NCBI GenBank assembly: GCA_963762545.1
Contig: CAVXLC010000002.1
Span: 930,001-994,000 of the forward strand
Origin: JABFSM01 sp963762545
Lineage (GTDB): Bacteria; Gemmatimonadota; Gemmatimonadetes; Gemmatimonadales; GWC2-71-9
Direction of reading: 5' to 3'
DNA length: 64,000 bases
Shown here: piece after piece, positions 24,098-31,524 of the stretch
Numbering within the stretch: position 1 is the stretch's first letter
Layout of the letters: every line of letters starts with the position of its first letter
Position numbers and translations under genes: made by a program
Notes under the pieces: model-generated
The model's input: the letters and a program-made list of their open reading frames with translations, nothing else
What the model was told of the DNA's origin: nothing
The model's database searches: none

Positions 24098-25227
24098 CTC
24101 CCGCCCTTTCGTCGGGCCCCACCGCCCTCTCGGTCACCCAGCTGGTTTCGGCGCTCCGCCGGGCAGTGGAGGGGGGTACCGGCACGGTCTGGATCAAGGG
24201 AGAGATCGCTTCGTTCAAGGCGTACGGAAGTGGCCAGTGGTACTTCAGTTTGCGCGACGCCGAGAGCTCGGTTCGCTGTGTAATGTGGAAAAATAACACA
24301 ATGAAAGTCGGGGCCAAGCCGGCGGACGGCACTGAGGTCTACGCCCTCGTCACTCCGACCGTCTGGGCCGACAAGGGCGAGCTCAAGGCCGTCGTCCAGG
24401 TGATGCTGCCTACCGCCGGGATCGGGATGCAGCAGCTCAACCGGGAGAAGATCCGGGCGGCCCTGGAAAAGGACGGGTTGCTGGATCCGGCCCGGAAACG
24501 AGCCCTCCCCCCCTTTCCGACGTCCATCGCCATCGTCACCAGCGCGGATGGTGCCGCGCTTCGGGATATCATCACGGTCGTCCGGGCCCGGTGGAATTCG
24601 GTCCGCCTCCTGGTGGTGGGGGCCACGGTCCAGGGAGATGGGGCGGCCCGCGACCTCTGCCGCGCGCTCGCGCTGGTGAACCGGCTCCAGGTGGATATCT
24701 GCATCGTGGGCCGCGGCGGCGGCTCGAAGGATGATCTCCACGCCTTCGACGACGAAAAAGTCTGCCGGGCCGTGGCGGCGCTTCGCATGCCGGTCATCTC
24801 CGCGGTCGGGCATGAGACCGACGCCTCCTTGACCGACCTGGTGGCCGATCTCCGCGCCGCCACGCCGTCGGCCGCCGCCGAGCGCGCGGTGCCCGATCGC
24901 GCCGACTGCCTGCGGCACGTGGCCTCGCTCTCCTCGCGCCTGGCCCACGGCCTCCGGCGCCGCACCGCGCTGGTGGCCCAGCGCCTGGCGCGCAGCGGAG
25001 ACCGGATCCAGGTGGCGATGACCCGGCGGCTCGCGGAGCCGCGATCCCTCCTCGATCGCTACGCCGGCCAGCTCGAGGCCCTGAGCCCCCTCAAGGTGCT
25101 GGGCCGGGGGTATACAGTGGCTCGGCTCGCCGACGGTCGAGTTGCCCGCCGGCGCGCCGATTTACCTTCGGGAACTGAATTCACCCTTCGCGTGAGCGAC
25201 GGGGACGTCGCCTCGCATTCCGACTGA
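24043..25227 (+). CDS. xseA: Exodeoxyribonuclease VII large subunit
   Basis: 394 residues, shorter than the E. coli protein but in family range. The N-terminal OB fold (LSVTQLVSALRRAVEGG; VWIKGEIASFKAYGSGQWYF) and the catalytic domain motif GRGGGSKDDLHAFDDE are intact, with the coiled C-terminal part ending in YTVARL. With XseB it degrades single-stranded DNA. ATG 24043 overlaps the folD stop. About 27 residues precede the usual LSVTQL start; they are coded by a palindromic repeat. The xseB gene is separated from it by an unusual 263-bp spacer. Confidence 0.92.
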   Translation: MKGPRNHDLFSGSLPSSRPPALSSGPTALSVTQLVSALRRAVEGGTGTVWIKGEIASFKAYGSGQWYFSLRDAESSVRCVMWKNNTMKVGAKPADGTEVYALVTPTVWADKGELKAVVQVMLPTAGIGMQQLNREKIRAALEKDGLLDPARKRALPPFPTSIAIVTSADGAALRDIITVVRARWNSVRLLVVGATVQGDGAARDLCRALALVNRLQVDICIVGRGGGSKDDLHAFDDEKVCRAVAALRMPVISAVGHETDASLTDLVADLRAATPSAAAERAVPDRADCLRHVASLSSRLAHGLRRRTALVAQRLARSGDRIQVAMTRRLAEPRSLLDRYAGQLEALSPLKVLGRGYTVARLADGRVARRRADLPSGTEFTLRVSDGDVASHSD

Positions 25228-25252
25228 CCCGCCGGCTCATCCTGAAACGAGC

Positions 25253-25286
25253 GAGGTCCAGCGCGCCCCTTGGCACGCTGGACCTC
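25253..25286. repeat. Perfect hairpin in xseA-xseB spacer
   Basis: GAGGTCCAGCG (25253-25263) and CGCTGGACCTC (25276-25286), 11 perfect pairs and a 12-nt loop. Neither strand has a T-run directly after it. It is part of a 263-bp spacer (25228-25490) that also holds a second inverted repeat (TGACCGA/TCGGTCA, near 25297-25325) and an extended Shine-Dalgarno on the minus strand. Confidence 0.6.
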
Positions 25287-25322
25287 GGTACTACATGACC
25301 GATCGGCGCGGAGTTGCGTCGG

Positions 25323-25379
25323 TCAGCAGGTCATGCTCGTCTTACCGGCTACCGGCAATCCGCGCCTTCGTATGGTCAT
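25323..25379 (-). other. Possible small ORF behind a 13-nt Shine-Dalgarno
   Basis: On the minus strand, plus bases 25387-25399 read AGGAGGTGATCCA, complementary over 13 nt to the 3' end of 16S rRNA. Downstream lies ATG 25379, opening an 18-residue ORF (MTIRRRGLPVAGKTSMTC), 14 nt after AGGAGG. A GTG at 25386 is closer (7 nt) and opens a different 14-codon ORF. No homologue is recognised. Either ORF could be a tiny peptide, or the whole may be a structured RNA. The direction is opposite to the flanking genes. Confidence 0.3.
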
Positions 25380-25490
25380 GAGACACTGGATCACCTCCTC
25401 GGTTGCAGGGTGAGTCAAAGGGGTACGCCGGAAACATAATCGGGCCGTCAAGGCTCACCGGGGCCGGGGGGCCGGCTTATCATTCAGGCC

Positions 25491-25718
25491 ATGGCCGACA
25501 CAAAGGATACCCTGAGCGCCGACCTCCGCCGCCTCGAGGAGATCGTCCGCTCCCTCGAGTCGGAAGACACCGACCTCGACAAGGCGCTCGCCCTGTTCGA
25601 GGAGGGCGTGGCCCGTCTCCGCGCCGCCCGCGACCGTCTGGGCGAGGCCGAGGCCCGGGTCCAGAAGGTGCTCGAGGACGCCGCCGGACAGCTCTCCGTC
25701 ACCGATTTCGACGAATGA
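25491..25718 (+). CDS. xseB: Exodeoxyribonuclease VII small subunit
   Basis: 75 residues, two helices: LRRLEEIVRSLESEDTDLDK, then ALFEEGVARLRAARDRL. This matches XseB in length and in the conserved LExIVxxLE and FEEGxxL patterns. TATCAT (25478-25483) lies seven bases before the ATG, so the mRNA could be leaderless. The stop overlaps the ATG of the prenyl synthase gene. Confidence 0.93.
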   Translation: MADTKDTLSADLRRLEEIVRSLESEDTDLDKALALFEEGVARLRAARDRLGEAEARVQKVLEDAAGQLSVTDFDE

Positions 25719-26626
25719 CCCCCGAAGTGCCCCCGTCGGCTGAGCTCCTGCTGACGGAGGCCAAGTCCCTCACCGACGCCCGACTCGCGGGCCGCGCGGA
25801 GCGCCTGCGGCGCGACCCTGGAGGCACCGACGGCGAGGCCCTGGCCTACGCGCTGGGCACTTCCGGCAAACGGGTCCGGCCCGCCCTGGTCCTGGCCAGC
25901 TACCGCGCGGCCGGCGGCACCGCTCCCGGCATTGCCGGGATCGCGGCGGCCGTGGAGATCGTGCACACCTACTCGCTCGTTCACGACGACCTCCCCTGCA
26001 TGGACGACGACGCCCAGCGCCGGGGCCGCCCCACTACGCATATCGCCTTCGACGTTCCCACCGCCACCCGCGCCGGGTTCGTGCTGGTGCCGGTGGCCGT
26101 GGAAGAGCTGGTCGCGGCCGCCGGCGAGCTGGGGCTGCCCGCCGACCGGCTGGGCCGGATGGGAGAGATCCTGCTCGAGGCCAGCGGGATCCGCGGCATG
26201 GTGGGCGGACAATGGCTGGATCTCGAGGCCGAGGGGAGCCGCCTCCGCCTCGCCGACCTGGTGGACATCCACCGGCGGAAGACCGGCGAGCTGATCACCG
26301 CCGCCTGCACCCTTGGCGGGCTCGCTGCGGGCGCCGATGACGCGATGGTGGCCGCGCTCACCGAGTACGGACGCTCGGTGGGCCTCGCGTTCCAGATCGC
26401 CGATGATCTGCTGGACGCTACGGCCACCAGCGAGGAGCTCGGCAAGACCGCCGGGCGCGACGCGACCCTCGCCAAGGCCACCTACGTGAGCGTTCTCGGA
26501 CTGGACGGCGCCCGCGGCGAGGCGTACCGCCACGCCGATCTGGCCGCTGCGGCGCTGGCCCGCCTCGGACCGGCGGGAACCGCTCTCCGGACCCTCGCTG
26601 GTTATATTGTGCAACGTCGTTCGTGA
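25715..26626 (+). CDS. ispA: Short-chain polyprenyl diphosphate synthase (FPP/GGPP type)
   Basis: 303 residues with the two Asp-rich motifs of trans-prenyltransferases: DDLPCMDDD (first, DDx4D form) with the preceding SLVHD, and the second in FQIADDLLDATA. GKRVRPAL near residue 48 binds the substrate phosphate. It condenses IPP with allylic diphosphates; product chain length (FPP or GGPP) cannot be told by eye. It lies between xseB and dxs, the usual xseB-ispA-dxs order, which favours ispA. Overlaps dxs by GTGA. Confidence 0.88.
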   Translation: MTPEVPPSAELLLTEAKSLTDARLAGRAERLRRDPGGTDGEALAYALGTSGKRVRPALVLASYRAAGGTAPGIAGIAAAVEIVHTYSLVHDDLPCMDDDAQRRGRPTTHIAFDVPTATRAGFVLVPVAVEELVAAAGELGLPADRLGRMGEILLEASGIRGMVGGQWLDLEAEGSRLRLADLVDIHRRKTGELITAACTLGGLAAGADDAMVAALTEYGRSVGLAFQIADDLLDATATSEELGKTAGRDATLAKATYVSVLGLDGARGEAYRHADLAAAALARLGPAGTALRTLAGYIVQRRS

Positions 26627-28542
26627 GCCCACTCGACCGGGAATTCATGTCGCTCCTCGCCGGGATCAAGAGCCCCCAGGATCTCAAACGCCTGCGGCGG
26701 GACCAGTTGCCGGTCCTGGCCCAGGAAATCCGCGAGCGCCTGATCGACGCCTGCTCGGTCACCGGGGGCCACATCGGGGCCAGCCTCGGAGTGGTGGAGC
26801 TGACCATCGCGCTCCTCTACGAATTCGATTCGCCCCTGGACAAGATCGTCTGGGACGTCGGGCATCAGGCCTACGCCTGGAAGCTCCTGACCGGCCGCAA
26901 CGAGGCGTTCGAGACGCTGCGCCAGACCGGCGGCATCTCCGGATTCCTGCGGCGCAGCGAGAGCCCCCACGACCAGTTCGGCGCCGGTCACGCCGGCACC
27001 GCCATGTCCGCGGCGCTGGGTATGGCCACCGCGCGGGACCTCACCGGCCAGAGCTACAAGGTGGTGGCCGTGGTGGGCGACGGCGCCCTCACCTGCGGCC
27101 TCTCGTACGAGGGCATGAACAACGCCGGCCATTCCGACCGCGACATCCTGCTCGTGGTGAACGACAACGGTATGTCGATCTCGCCCAACGTCGGCGCCAT
27201 CAGCAAGACGCTGGGCCGGGTGGTGGCCAGCCCCTTCACCAACAAGGTGCGGGACATCGTCAAGCACCTCACCCTCAAGGCGGGCGGTGTGTTCGGCGAC
27301 GGCGTCGTGGAATTCGCCAAGAACGTGGAGGAGAGCGCCAAGAATCTCTTTTCCCAGGGCATGTTCTTCGAGGAGCTGGGATTCCGCTATTTCGGCCCGA
27401 TCGACGGCCACGACGTCCAGAAGCTCTGCGACACGATGCACTTCGTCCGCCGCCTGACGGGGCCACGGGTGGTGCACGTGCTCACCGAGAAGGGCAAGGG
27501 ATTCGCGCTCGCCGAGGCCAACAAGGAAAAGTGGCACGGACTGGCGGCCTACGATCCGGTGACCGGTGAAGCGCGCAAGAAGGCCAGCGGTCCGCCCACC
27601 TGGACCCAGGTCTTCGGCGACGCCATCACGGCCCTGGCCGGGGAGATTCCCGGATTCGCGGTGATCACCGCCGCGATGCCGTCGGGCACCGGCACCAGCA
27701 TCTTCCAGAAGCGGTGGCCCGAGCGGTTCTTCGACGTGGGGATCGCGGAGGGCCACGCGGTGACGTTCGCGGGCGGCCTGGCTACGCAGGGCGTCCGGCC
27801 CATCTGCGCCATCTACAGCACGTTCCTCCAGCGCGCCTACGACAACATCATCCACGACGTCGCGGTGCAGCAGCTGCCGGTGCTGTTTTGCATGGACCGC
27901 GCCGGGCTGGTGGGCGAAGACGGCCAGACCCACATGGGTCTCTACGACATCGCCTACATGCTGGCGATCCCCGGCATGACCGTGACCGCTCCCAAGGATG
28001 GCGACGAGCTGATCGGCCTGCTCCGGACCGGACTGGCCCACCCGGGCCCCTTCTGCACCCGCTACCCGCGCGACAAGGCGCCCGCCGAGCCGCGCCCGGC
28101 CACCCAGGTTCCCGCGGTGCCGCTCGGGACCTGGGAATCGCTCCGGCTGGGCAAGGACGTGGCCATCCTCGCGGTCGGTACCATGGTGCAGCCGGCGCTG
28201 GACGCGGCCGAGCGGCTGGCGCCCGAGGGCATCGACGCCGCGGTGATCAACTGCCGCTTCCTGAAGCCCTACGACGACATCATGCTCGAGTCGATCGCCC
28301 ACGACTGCCGGCTGATCGTCACGGTGGAAGAGGGCACCGTGGTGAACGGCTTCGGCGCCATGCTCGCCCGGGAGCTGCAGGCGTCGCACCCCGAGGTGCG
28401 GGTGGCCTGCGTCGGCGTGCCGGACCGGCTCATCGAGCAGGCCCCCCGCGCCGAGCAGCTCGAGCGCCTGGGGCTCACCGGCGCCGGGATCGCGGCGCGC
28501 ATCACCGCGCTCCATCACGAGGAGAGCTTCGAAGCGCGATGA
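26623..28542 (+). CDS. dxs: 1-deoxy-D-xylulose-5-phosphate synthase
   Basis: 639 residues, full length. The TPP-binding GDGALTCGLSYEGMNNAG, the preceding GHAGTAMSAALGMA, and the central HVLTEKGKGF are clear, as is the transketolase-like pyrimidine domain (FFDVGIAEGHAVTFAGGLA). It makes DXP from pyruvate and glyceraldehyde 3-phosphate, the first step of the MEP pathway; dxr lies at 60057. The start is GTG 26623, overlapping the prenyl synthase stop. Confidence 0.96.
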   Translation: MSPLDREFMSLLAGIKSPQDLKRLRRDQLPVLAQEIRERLIDACSVTGGHIGASLGVVELTIALLYEFDSPLDKIVWDVGHQAYAWKLLTGRNEAFETLRQTGGISGFLRRSESPHDQFGAGHAGTAMSAALGMATARDLTGQSYKVVAVVGDGALTCGLSYEGMNNAGHSDRDILLVVNDNGMSISPNVGAISKTLGRVVASPFTNKVRDIVKHLTLKAGGVFGDGVVEFAKNVEESAKNLFSQGMFFEELGFRYFGPIDGHDVQKLCDTMHFVRRLTGPRVVHVLTEKGKGFALAEANKEKWHGLAAYDPVTGEARKKASGPPTWTQVFGDAITALAGEIPGFAVITAAMPSGTGTSIFQKRWPERFFDVGIAEGHAVTFAGGLATQGVRPICAIYSTFLQRAYDNIIHDVAVQQLPVLFCMDRAGLVGEDGQTHMGLYDIAYMLAIPGMTVTAPKDGDELIGLLRTGLAHPGPFCTRYPRDKAPAEPRPATQVPAVPLGTWESLRLGKDVAILAVGTMVQPALDAAERLAPEGIDAAVINCRFLKPYDDIMLESIAHDCRLIVTVEEGTVVNGFGAMLARELQASHPEVRVACVGVPDRLIEQAPRAEQLERLGLTGAGIAARITALHHEESFEAR

Positions 28543-29408
28543 ACGTCGGAGTCGTCGGCAATCCCCGCTATGCCGGGCTCGCGGCCATCCTCCCGGGGAT
28601 GGCCGCACGCGCAGCCGGGCTCGGCATCGAGCTCTTCTCCGAGCCGGCCATGGAGCCATACTGGCCCCGCCATCTCCCCGACCTGGCCTCGGCGTCCCCG
28701 CTCGAGGCCCTGGTCACCCTGGGCGGCGACGGGACGCTGCTGCGGGGCGCCCGGCTGCTCAAGGGGGCCGCGGTGCCGGTCCTCGGGGTGAATCTCGGAC
28801 GGGTCGGGTTCCTCACCGCCGCGAACAAGGACGAGGGGGAGGTGGCGCTCGAACGCCTCGCCTCCGGGGATTTCGTCACCGAGGAGCGGCTCACCCTGCA
28901 GGCCACGATCGTCGCGGCCCGCGGCGAGTCGTCCCCGCTGCCGATCTGCCTCAACGACGTGACCATCCACAAGGGTGGCGTGGCCCGCCTGATCCAGCTC
29001 AACGTGCAGATCAACGGGCAGGATGTCGGCAACTACAGCGCCGACGGGCTGATCATCGCGACGCCCACCGGGTCCACCGCCTACTCCCTGTCCGCCGGTG
29101 GTCCTATCATCGTGCCCGACGTGCAGGCGCTGGTGATCACGCCGGTGGCCGCCCATACCCTGGCGGTGCGGCCGCTGGTGATCCCGTCCGACGCCCACAT
29201 CAGCATCCGCCCGATCCGGCCCTGGTCGGCGGACCTCATGGTCTCGGTGGACGGACAGCAGGCGATGATGCTCGGACCCGACGACACGGTCGAGCTCCGC
29301 AAGGGCGAGCACGCCGTGCTGCTGGTCCGGTTCCAGACCGACTACTTCGCCCGGATGCGCGCCAGCCTGCGCTGGGGCGACCTCGCCGAGCGCGAAGCCC
29401 CCCCGTGA
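28539..29408 (+). CDS. nadK: NAD kinase
   Basis: 289 residues with family motifs: VTLGGDGTLLRGARLL (the GGDGT loop), GVNLGRVGFLT, the catalytic CLNDVTIHKGG (NE/D motif), and IATPTGSTAYSLSAGGPI. It phosphorylates NAD to NADP. The ATG overlaps the dxs stop and its own stop overlaps the recN GTG. Confidence 0.94.
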   Translation: MNVGVVGNPRYAGLAAILPGMAARAAGLGIELFSEPAMEPYWPRHLPDLASASPLEALVTLGGDGTLLRGARLLKGAAVPVLGVNLGRVGFLTAANKDEGEVALERLASGDFVTEERLTLQATIVAARGESSPLPICLNDVTIHKGGVARLIQLNVQINGQDVGNYSADGLIIATPTGSTAYSLSAGGPIIVPDVQALVITPVAAHTLAVRPLVIPSDAHISIRPIRPWSADLMVSVDGQQAMMLGPDDTVELRKGEHAVLLVRFQTDYFARMRASLRWGDLAEREAPP

Positions 29409-31057
29409 TCGCCGAGCTCCGCATCCGCGACCTCGCCACCATCGCGGATGTGACGCTGCAGCTGGGACCCGGGCTCAACGTCCTCACCGGCGAGACCGGG
29501 GCGGGGAAGTCGATGCTGGTGGACGCGCTCGGCCTGCTGCTGGGCGGCCGCGCCGACAGTGGGGCCATCCGGCCGGGCAAGGGCCGCGCCGTGGTCGAGG
29601 GCGTGTTCGAGGACATTCCCCCGGCGCTTCGCCCCGCGATCGAGGCGATGGGTCTGGACCTCGAGGACCAGCGCCTGGTGGTGCGCCGGGAGATCGCCGC
29701 GGAGGGCCGCTCCCGCGCCTGGGTCAACGGCAGTCCCACCACCGCGGGGGTGCTGGCCGACCTCGGCGCCCTGCTGGTGGACCTGCACGGCCAGCACGAC
29801 AGCCAGTCGTTGCTCCGCGGCGACATCCAGCGCGAGCTGCTCGACGCGTTCGGCGAGGCCGGGCCCGAGCGCGCCGCGGTCGCCGCGCTGGTCGAGGAGA
29901 TGCAGCAGGCCGACGCGAGCGAGCGGGCCCTCCGCGATCGCCGCGAGGCCGTGTCCCGCCGGGCCGACTACCTGCGTCATGTGGTGGGAGAAATCGACGC
30001 GGCCCGCCTGGTGCCCGGCGAGGAAGACGATCTCGACACCGGCGCGCGCCGGCTGCGCTCGGTCGAACAGCTCTCGGCGGGGGCCGCGCGGGTCGCCGAG
30101 GCGCTCGACGGCGAAGCGGGGTCGGCGCTCGGGGCCCTGGGCCAGGCGGCCCGCGCGCTCACGCCCCTCGAGCGGACCGACCCGTCCACCCAGCCCTGGC
30201 GGGAGCTGCTCGATGCCGCCTACGCCAACCTGAGCGAGCTGGCGCGGCTGGCGCGGGAGTATGCCGAAACGCTGGAGGACGATCCGGCCCGCCTGGCCGA
30301 GATCGACGCCCGCCGCGATCTGTTGTTCAAGCTGCGCCAGAAATACGGCGACACGCTCCCGGCGGTGCTGGAAACCCGCCGTGCGGCCGGCGAGGAGCTG
30401 GATCTCCTCGATACCGCGGACCTCGATCTGCGCGTCCTGGCCGCGCGACGCGCCGGGCTCGGCCAGGCGGTGGCGGCGGCCGCCGCGTCGCTCACGGCCA
30501 AACGCTCGGCCGCCGCCGAACGGCTCTCCCGGGGAGTGAGCAGGCTGCTGCCCAAGCTCGGCTTGCCGGGCGGCCGCCTGGGGGTCGAGTTGAAGCCCCT
30601 CGCGGAGCCGGTCCGCCAGGGCGCCGAGGCGGTGCAGTTCGTGGTGCAGCTCAATACCGGCATGGACGAGCGCCCCCTGGCCAGGGTCGCGTCGGGCGGA
30701 GAGCTGTCGCGCCTGACGCTGGCGCTCAAGGTGGTGCTGGCGCGCCATGACGCGGTGCCCAGCCTGGTGTTCGACGAAGTGGATCAGGGGATCGGCGGGG
30801 AAGTCGGCGGTCAGGTGGCGGCGGCGCTCGCCGAGGTGGCGGCTCGCCACCAGGTGCTGGTCATCACCCATCTCCCCCAGATCGCCGCGCGGGCCGATCG
30901 TCACCTGGTGGTGTCGAAGCGGGCCCGGGGCGGCGTGGCCACCAGCGCGGTGGAGTGGATCCACGGCGAGGACCGGGTGGCCGAGCTGGCCCGGATGCTG
31001 GGCGATCCCGACGGCGACACGGCGCGGCGCCATGCCCTGAGCCTGCTCAAGCCGTAG
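29405..31057 (+). CDS. recN: DNA repair protein RecN
   Basis: 550 residues of SMC-like design: Walker A in LTGETGAGKSMLVDALGLLL near residue 30, a long two-part coiled coil, then the ABC signature VASGGELSRLTLALKVVL and Walker B LVFDEVDQGIGG. It acts in double-strand break repair. GTG 29405 begins IAELRIRDLATIADV, the usual RecN N-terminus. It is the last gene of the xseB-recN run; no terminator T-run is obvious after it. Confidence 0.95.
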   Translation: MIAELRIRDLATIADVTLQLGPGLNVLTGETGAGKSMLVDALGLLLGGRADSGAIRPGKGRAVVEGVFEDIPPALRPAIEAMGLDLEDQRLVVRREIAAEGRSRAWVNGSPTTAGVLADLGALLVDLHGQHDSQSLLRGDIQRELLDAFGEAGPERAAVAALVEEMQQADASERALRDRREAVSRRADYLRHVVGEIDAARLVPGEEDDLDTGARRLRSVEQLSAGAARVAEALDGEAGSALGALGQAARALTPLERTDPSTQPWRELLDAAYANLSELARLAREYAETLEDDPARLAEIDARRDLLFKLRQKYGDTLPAVLETRRAAGEELDLLDTADLDLRVLAARRAGLGQAVAAAAASLTAKRSAAAERLSRGVSRLLPKLGLPGGRLGVELKPLAEPVRQGAEAVQFVVQLNTGMDERPLARVASGGELSRLTLALKVVLARHDAVPSLVFDEVDQGIGGEVGGQVAAALAEVAARHQVLVITHLPQIAARADRHLVVSKRARGGVATSAVEWIHGEDRVAELARMLGDPDGDTARRHALSLLKP

Positions 31058-31098
31058 CGACCGAAACCCCGCTGGACCCCTGTCCGTACTACCCCTTG

Positions 31099-31113
31099 TT
31101 GACATAGGTATGT
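31099..31113 (+). promoter_or_regulatory. Candidate padR promoter and PadR operator
   Basis: TTGACA (31099-31104) is a consensus -35; it overlaps ACATAGGTATGT (31102-31113), an imperfect palindrome (ACATA/TATGT). PadR-type repressors bind ATGT/ACAT-type palindromes, so the padR product may repress its own promoter here. A -10 is unclear (TAGGTT at 31119 is only 14 bp away). Confidence 0.45.
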
Positions 31114-31181
31114 GGCGCTAGGTTGGCGTCGGGGGCGCCCCTGGCCCCCCGCGCGCGCCCCCTCTCACCTCGGCGGCAGGC

Positions 31182-31514
31182 ATGGCCGGCTCGGATCTCT
31201 ACACCGGCAGTCTCGATCTGCTGATCCTCAAGGCGGTCAGCTGGGGTCCGCTCCACGGCTACGCGATTGGCCGCTGGATCCGGCAGTCCACCGACGAAGC
31301 GCTCGCGGTGCAGGAAGGCGCGCTCTATCCCGCGCTGCACCGGCTGGAGCGGCAGGGCTTCCTGGACGAGGAGTGGGGGCTCACCGACACCAACCGCGAG
31401 GCCAAGTTCTACCGGCTCACCCGCACCGGGCGGAAGCAGCTCCAGACCGAGCTGGTCCGCTGGCGCCGCTACGCCCGGCTCATGACCGCCGCGCTGGACG
31501 CGGCCCGCCCGTGA
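31182..31514 (+). CDS. PadR-family transcriptional regulator
   Basis: 110 residues with the winged-helix PadR pattern: LLILKAVSWGPLHGYAIGRW (helix and GYxI), EGALYPALHRLERQGFLDEE, then the wing ending FYRLTRTGRKQL. This short form is the regulator class that accompanies ADOP-type ABC permeases in Acidobacteria and Gemmatimonadota. The permease gene starts ten bases downstream. A palindrome overlaps the -35 upstream, suggesting autorepression. Confidence 0.92.
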   Translation: MAGSDLYTGSLDLLILKAVSWGPLHGYAIGRWIRQSTDEALAVQEGALYPALHRLERQGFLDEEWGLTDTNREAKFYRLTRTGRKQLQTELVRWRRYARLMTAALDAARP

Positions 31515-31524
31515 GGAACGCCCC

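Noticed and set aside
25294..25380. 28-codon plus-strand ORF (starts MTDRRGVASV)
   Set aside because: No ribosome binding site, no similarity, and it overlaps palindromic sequence.
25387..25399. Fragment of a 16S rRNA 3' end on the plus strand
   Set aside because: Only 13 bases match and nothing upstream resembles 16S rRNA; an extended Shine-Dalgarno on the minus strand explains it better.
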